A stretch of DNA of 64,000 bases, taken from NCBI RefSeq assembly GCF_029784135.1, contig NC_073745.1, forward strand, positions 45,801,521 through 45,865,520, read 5' to 3'. A program made the position numbers and the translations under genes. Source of the DNA: Toxorhynchites rutilus septentrionalis. Taxonomy: Eukaryota; Arthropoda; Insecta; Diptera; Culicidae. Below the pieces are notes generated by a model. The model searched no databases. It worked only from the letters and a program-made list of their open reading frames with translations, and was not told the DNA's origin. Positions 59,301 through 64,000 of this stretch are shown here, one piece after another. The first letter of the stretch is position 1, and every line of letters starts with the position of its first letter.

Positions 59301-59777
59301 CAGTCTAAACCACGAATACCGCGAATTAACAGTCTCGGTGCGGCTGTTACGCGCTCGGACGCCTTCGCACGACATCTTCCCTTCCCCCGGAGAGACGACG
59401 TATCACCTTGTAAAACGTGTTCGGCGAAAAGAAATATATCTTTGACCCACGAGCGCGCAACGACATCAACACGGTCGCGTCCCAGCAGCATGTTATATAC
59501 AGCATTTGCATTTAGATTGGCTCTGACAAGTGAACCGGAAGAAACAAAGGAATTCAATTCTGAAAAAGCCATTTAAAGTGTAGATTACTTGGGCAGTAAG
59601 AGTTTTACGCCAACTTTTCGACGAAACCCACCGCCTGCCCAACAACAACAACAAAAATGCGAAGGTAATTCGTCCATCTTTTCCCTTCGGCTGACAGGGT
59701 GCTGTCACTTTGTGGTTAGATGGATTTTGTCCATCGGATCTAATATCTGTCCATCGGTCTACTGATGGGTTTCGACC
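56361..59777. other. Unclassified region upstream of the monooxygenase exons
   Basis: 56400-57700 is AT-rich. 57750-59750 is GC-richer with no repeats seen. No exon with DOMON features was recognised on the minus strand and no independent gene on the plus strand. Confidence 0.4.
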
Positions 59778-60085
59778 GGCAGTGAAAATGGTCATGTCAA
59801 ATTTCAAAAACCGACCATGTACATTTTGTTTATTGACCCAAAAAAAATGACCTGTGCAAAGTTTCTGCTCAATCGGACATTATTTAGGGGTTCCTAAAAG
59901 CGTTCAAAGTTTTGATTTTTTGATCCCCGAAAATCTTCCAAGGAAATTTAGAAAATCGAAATTTTTTTTCGATGCCAAATGACTTAAACATGCATCAAAC
60001 GAGATCTGGTGTTATCTCGAAAAAAATTTGGCCGAAAATCGATCTTTTTGGGACTAATTTGGGCCAATAAACAAAATGTACATGT

Positions 60086-61531
60086 CATTTTTGATCTGTC
60101 CATGCGACAAAAAATCCATGGAATCCCAGATCATCTACGCTCAGATTCTATTCCGCCGATATTTTCGGCAGAATATGGGGGCATAGTTAGATCTGATAAA
60201 ATGTTCTTTACTGACGGTTCATTCATAAACGGGTCCACTGGCTTTGGCATCTTCAATGAAAATTCCAGTGCCTCTTTCAAACTCAAAGATCCTTGTTCCG
60301 TGTATGTTGCTGAACTGGGTGCGATATACTACGCACTGGGGATCATTGAAACATTGCCCATCGACCACTATTTTATTTTTTCAGACAGTCTCAGCTCAAT
60401 AGAGGCAATCCGCTCAATGAAGGTTGATAAACGCTCATCTTATTTCCTAACAAGAATAAGACAACTATTGAGTGTTTTGGTCGAAAAATTATTCAAGATT
60501 ACCTTAGCATGGGTTCCCTCTCATTGTTCGATTCCGGGGAATGAGAAAGCGGACTCGCTAGCTAAGGTGGGCGCTTTAGAAGGCACACTTTTTGAAAGGC
60601 AAATTGCTTATAATGAATTTTTCCACATTCCTCGTCAGTACACGCTCGTAAGTTGGCAGCGCATGTGGAGTGGAGATGAGTTCGGTCGTTGGTTACACAC
60701 GATTATCCCTAAGGTCTCGACGAGTGCATGGTTCAAGGGATTGAATGTAGGTCGTGATTTCATTCGCGTGATATCTCGGCTTATGTCCAATCACTACAGC
60801 CTAAACGCGCATCTCTATCGCATTGGGCTCGCAGCAAACAATCTTTGTGATTGTGGCGATGGCTACCACGACATCGAGCATGTTGTCTGGTCGTGTATCC
60901 GGTTCCATGCTGCTCGCTCTCAGCTCTCTAGAGCACTAAGAGCACAAGGCAGACAATCGGATATCCCCGTCCGGGATATCTTAGGTAGACGTGATCCTGA
61001 TCTTCTGCTTCATCTATACCTGTTCCTCAGAAACGCCGATGTCAACGTTTAATGATGTGTCCTTCGTTGTGTCCCCGTTTCATATCCCTCCTATCCGATC
61101 GATAAACTTTTACTTAGTCGCGGCAATACATACACACACTCTTTACAGATACACGGGCCAAAGGTTGTGCAGTCCACTGATCATTCAACAAGAGCCAAAG
61201 GTTGTACCGCTCATGACAACTCTACACGAGCTGATGAGCTGTCGAGAAAGACGCACCACGCTAGATATGGGGTACAGACTAGGGGGGCGTTGCTGATTAA
61301 TGGTCAGCTGCATCCCAATAGGAAGTATCCTGTGTCGAGCACACGTACAGAGCATTGGAGACAGCAACATCCCAATTACGAAAACACTTGTAATACTAAC
61401 CTCGAGCCAACCGCGAGTAATCGGTTACATATTACTAACATAGATAATAAGAAAAATTGTATTGAACTCCCGGCCCCGTGAGGCTAACGCCATATGAGCC
61501 TTTATAAAAATATATATTTTGGAAAAAAAAA
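60086..61531 (+). mobile_element. 5'-truncated RNase H-bearing LINE, copy 2
   Basis: It encodes the same RNase H and C-terminal region as 16663-18211 (roughly 60 percent identical residues by eye). Its 3' UTR contains CGCGAGTAATCGGTTACAT, GGCTAACGCCATATGAGCC and a final A run (61523-61532). No long target duplication is evident; an ATG may be shared. It inserted into repeat R. Confidence 0.85.
60087..61052 (+). pseudogene. LINE ORF2 C-terminal part: RNase H and Cys-rich domain, open to its stop
   Basis: The frame is uninterrupted to TAA at 61050-61052. Motifs in order are FFTDGSFINGSTGFG, VAELGAIYYALG, FSDSLSSIEAIR, VPSHCSIPGNEKADSLAK and CDCGDGYHDIEHVVWSC, then IPVRDILGRRDPDLLLHLYL. The catalytic D-E-D-D set is complete, but the reverse transcriptase and endonuclease upstream are missing, so it is a dead-on-arrival copy. 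The frame runs back into repeat R as far as 60009, giving a chimeric N-terminus that has no function. Confidence 0.85.
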
Positions 61532-61580
61532 ATGGTCGGTTTTTGAAATTCGATGATGAAATTTTTTCCATACATCCATT

Positions 61581-62104
61581 GCCACCCTAATGTATACGTA
61601 TGAACAAAGATGCCAACCTTCCTGATTTTTCAGGATTTCCAAAACTTTTTTGAACGTTTCCTGATACCCTGACAAACACTCAATTTTACCTGGTTTTACT
61701 GAAATAATTCTGGTTTTCCCTGATTTTTTGTACTTTTTACCACTGAATTTTAATCTGAATGAAAATTATACGTAAAAATATAGAAATGAGAACTTTCATA
61801 CACAAAATACATAAAACATATATAAACATATAAAAACTCTCCGGGCTGTATTTGTTTAATGCTCGCTTTTTCTTTCGTTTAACGGGCAATTCGCGTTATC
61901 GCAGGTACATTGTCAACATATATTAAATATTGTAGTTGGCGTAAAAAAAACACTATATCAGATTAGTACACTCAAATGCATTTCAATTCGTTATAATTTT
62001 ACTGAAAATAATTACTTCATGCTATTTGATTGTTCAAAACACGTGGGCCTGACTCTTACTGAACCATTTTTTTATACAAGTGCTGAAATTTCCATAAAAA
62101 ATCA
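61581..62104. other. AT-rich sequence, nothing recognised
   Basis: No gene or repeat boundary was recognised. Confidence 0.35.
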
Positions 62105-62420
62105 TCATCTATGTATATAAAAATCTCGTGTCACGATGTTCGTGGCCGAACTCATCCGAAACGGCTGTGCCAATAATCCATGGTCAACATATCCGCAAAG
62201 GTAAAGAGCGAACGTTTGCTTTTCCTATGACACATTCAACAGAAGCGGTTCGAGGAAGAATACATTCACTTGCGAGACGCTATCATGGGCAACACCTACA
62301 CAGCCTTTGTTTAAACGTGTGCACGTGTGTTCAAACAAAAAAAGCAGTCTTTAATGAGCTCCATTACAAAAGTACAGGTATGTCGTCCAACATGTTGCTG
62401 GATGTATTCGGTTGAGTGAC
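62105..62420 (+). mobile_element. Helitron-like 5' fragment
   Basis: TCTATGTATATAAAAATCTC and GTGTCACGATG begin a stretch like insect Helitron 5' ends. The CATGTTGCTGGATGTATTCG region ends just before the LINE reading frame at 62461. A 95-codon frame inside (62128-62415) is unrecognised. Confidence 0.35.
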
Positions 62421-62460
62421 AAAAGCCAGGATTGCCTAATACGCAATTTTTTTAGTTTGA

Positions 62461-64000
62461 TTAGTCGACAAAATACGCAATGAGCAAAAGGATATAGTAA
62501 TTTCCTCGGAAATTCTAGATCTATCTTTTTCTGGAAATTCCCCTGAGAATAATGTCAATCAATTTGTAACAAACCGAAATTCATTTTATTTCAATTTGAT
62601 TAATGAAGACGATGTCATAATTACTTTATACCATATAAAATCCAATGCAATAGGTCTTGATTCTCTTCCAATTAAATTTTTGAAAGCAATCATTTCGCTT
62701 GTGGCCAAACCGATTACTCATTTATTTAATTGTATCATAACTACAAGTGTTTTTCCTGACGAATGGAAAAAATCTAAAATAATTCCGATAAGAAAAAAGG
62801 CAAACATTAATAACATCCAAAATTTGCGCCCTATAAGTATACTCTGTGCGCTGTCCAAGGTATTTGAACGAATTATTAAACACCAAATTTGTCATCATAT
62901 AAATCAAAATAACCTGCTAAGTTCGATGCAATCTGGATATCGTCCCCATCACAGCACAAAAACCGCAATGCTGAAGGTGTTCGATGATATAGGACTTATT
63001 CTGGATAAGGGTCGACCTGTTGTCCTATTACTTCTTGATTTTTCAAAAGCTTTCGACACGATTTCCCACGAAATTTTGTGTAAAAAACTGTCGCAAAACT
63101 TTGATTTCTCGAGTCATGCAACGACATTGCTGCGATCGTATCTAATAGGACGAAGTCAGACCGTTTTTAGTAACGATGTTTATTCTAGATTTCTTCCAAT
63201 ATCCTCGGGAGTACCCCAAGGTTCGATATTAGGACCAATCTTATTCTCATTGTATATTAACGATCTTCCTGATGTTCTAAAATGTTGTAAAATACACATT
63301 TTTGCAGACGACGTCCAGATATACTTCGACTGCCTGGATAATACAGCATCGACCATTTCAAGAAATATAAATGGAGACCTTGTCAGAATACATGAATGGT
63401 CGTGCAGAAATAAACTTATGTTGAATGCCAATAAAACCAATGCATTATTCATAAATAACTCGCAATCCAATAACGTTCTCAAACCAGTGCTGCAGTTGAA
63501 TAGTTCAATAATTCAATATGTTGAAAGCGGGTTGAGTCTCGGTATAATTATTCAATCTAACTTTTGCTTTGATAAATTTATTTTTAAACAATGTGGAAAA
63601 GTGTATGGTACCCTTCGTACATTGTATGCTACCACATCGTTCCTCAGCACTGACACTAAACTTAAGCTTTTCAAAAGCCTGGTATTGCCGCACTTCATCG
63701 CCTGCGATTTCCTTTTATCTAACTCATCAGTTTTTGCGCAATCTAAACTACAAGTAGCATTGAACGCTTGTGTTCGATATGTTTTCAGACTGAGTAGATT
63801 TGCCAGAGTTTCTCACCTTCAACATCGTCTGATTGGTTGTCCATTTCGCAAATTTGCTCCGATGAGATGTTGCATCTTTTTATTCAATCTTGCAAGAACA
63901 AAACTTCCAGGCTACTTACACGAAAAACTAGTAACTCTAAGAAGTTCACGCTCAAAAAAATATGCAATTCCACGACACTTCACTTCCAGGTATGGTAACT
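62461..64000 (+). CDS. Non-LTR retrotransposon reverse transcriptase (partial, runs off the right edge)
   Basis: The frame is open from 62461, after a TGA at 62458-62460, to the window end (513 codons, no stop). Reverse transcriptase blocks appear in order: GLDSLPIKFLK, LRPISILCALSKVFERI, SSMQSGYRPHHSTKTAML, LLLLDFSKAFDT (first Asp), SGVPQGSILGPILFSLYIND, HIFADDVQIYF (catalytic FADD) and RNKLMLNANKTN, then the thumb and a Cys-containing C-terminal part. The enzyme copies element RNA at a nicked target. The endonuclease domain and ORF1 are absent upstream, so the copy is 5'-truncated. The FADD form and PQGSILGP suggest a CR1/Jockey-like clade, distinct from the RNase H LINEs elsewhere in the window. 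The RT core is intact. Confidence 0.88.

Larger units (their letters stand above)
59778..61580. repeat. Dispersed repeat family R, copy 3, split by a LINE
   Basis: The left part (59778-60085) and right part (about 61532-61580) have inverted ends: TTTCAAAAACCGACCAT at about 59799 and ATGGTCGGTTTTTGAAA at 61532. The left part is itself inverted: GTACATTTTGTTTATTG at 59815 and CAATAAACAAAATGTAC at about 60065. The LINE 60086-61531 lies between. Confidence 0.75.

Overview
The window looks like nuclear DNA of an insect, most probably a mosquito (Diptera, Culicidae). This is inferred from three things: one conserved gene with multi-kilobase introns; an AT-rich background crowded with nested transposable elements; and element types common in mosquito genomes (tRNA-headed SINEs, RNase H-bearing LINEs, Harbinger, Tc1/mariner and Helitron relics, foldback repeats). 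No bacterial-type gene organisation, CRISPR array or free-standing RNA gene is visible.

The only well-supported host gene lies on the minus strand between 36232 and 52854. Five exons (52699-52854, 47285-47563, 42114-42299, 37127-37954, 36232-36573) join in phase 0 at GT..AG boundaries. They encode the last 596 residues of a DBH-like / MOXD1-like copper type II monooxygenase: the end of a DOMON domain, both monooxygenase lobes and a hydrophobic C-terminal tail. The N-terminal exons were not found up to 64000. At the copper sites four of six ligand positions carry Lys, Gln, Ser and Thr, so the product looks like a pseudoenzyme.

Region by region. 1-2650: sequence with an errantivirus-type env remnant. 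3384-4290: mariner pseudogene. 5606-6098: full SINE with target-site duplication. 6500-7165: scrambled histone H2A-derived segment with two histone-type 3' stem-loops. 7371-8310 and 9273-11130: foldback repeats, the second nested. 11131-14538: unclassified, richer in GC. 14541-15929: Tc1-like element with double terminal repeats. 16650-18224: 5'-truncated LINE with a 13-bp target duplication. 18585-19006: a possible tiny spliced gene on the minus strand. 21258-22580: two MITEs back to back. 22898-24800: a Helitron minisatellite holding a Harbinger MITE and a SINE, followed by a Harbinger transposase relic. 25060-27030: foldback-type repeats. 29962-30405: pogo-like MITE. 31132-31504: second SINE of the Ser-like family. 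32277-35121: repeat cluster.

36232-52854 is the monooxygenase gene, with introns holding a SINE, an 8-9-bp-TSD MITE, Helitrons and other repeats. 53000-59770 has mostly unclassified sequence plus LINE and SINE tails and a 750-bp GA-rich tract. 59778-61580 is a repeat split by a LINE insertion. 62461-64000 is the reverse transcriptase of another LINE, running off the right edge.

Apart from the monooxygenase gene and perhaps the small spliced gene, no host genes appear to work together here. The main relationship among the mobile elements is a shared 3' stem-loop between one SINE family and the resident RNase H LINE family, suggesting the LINE machinery moved the SINE.
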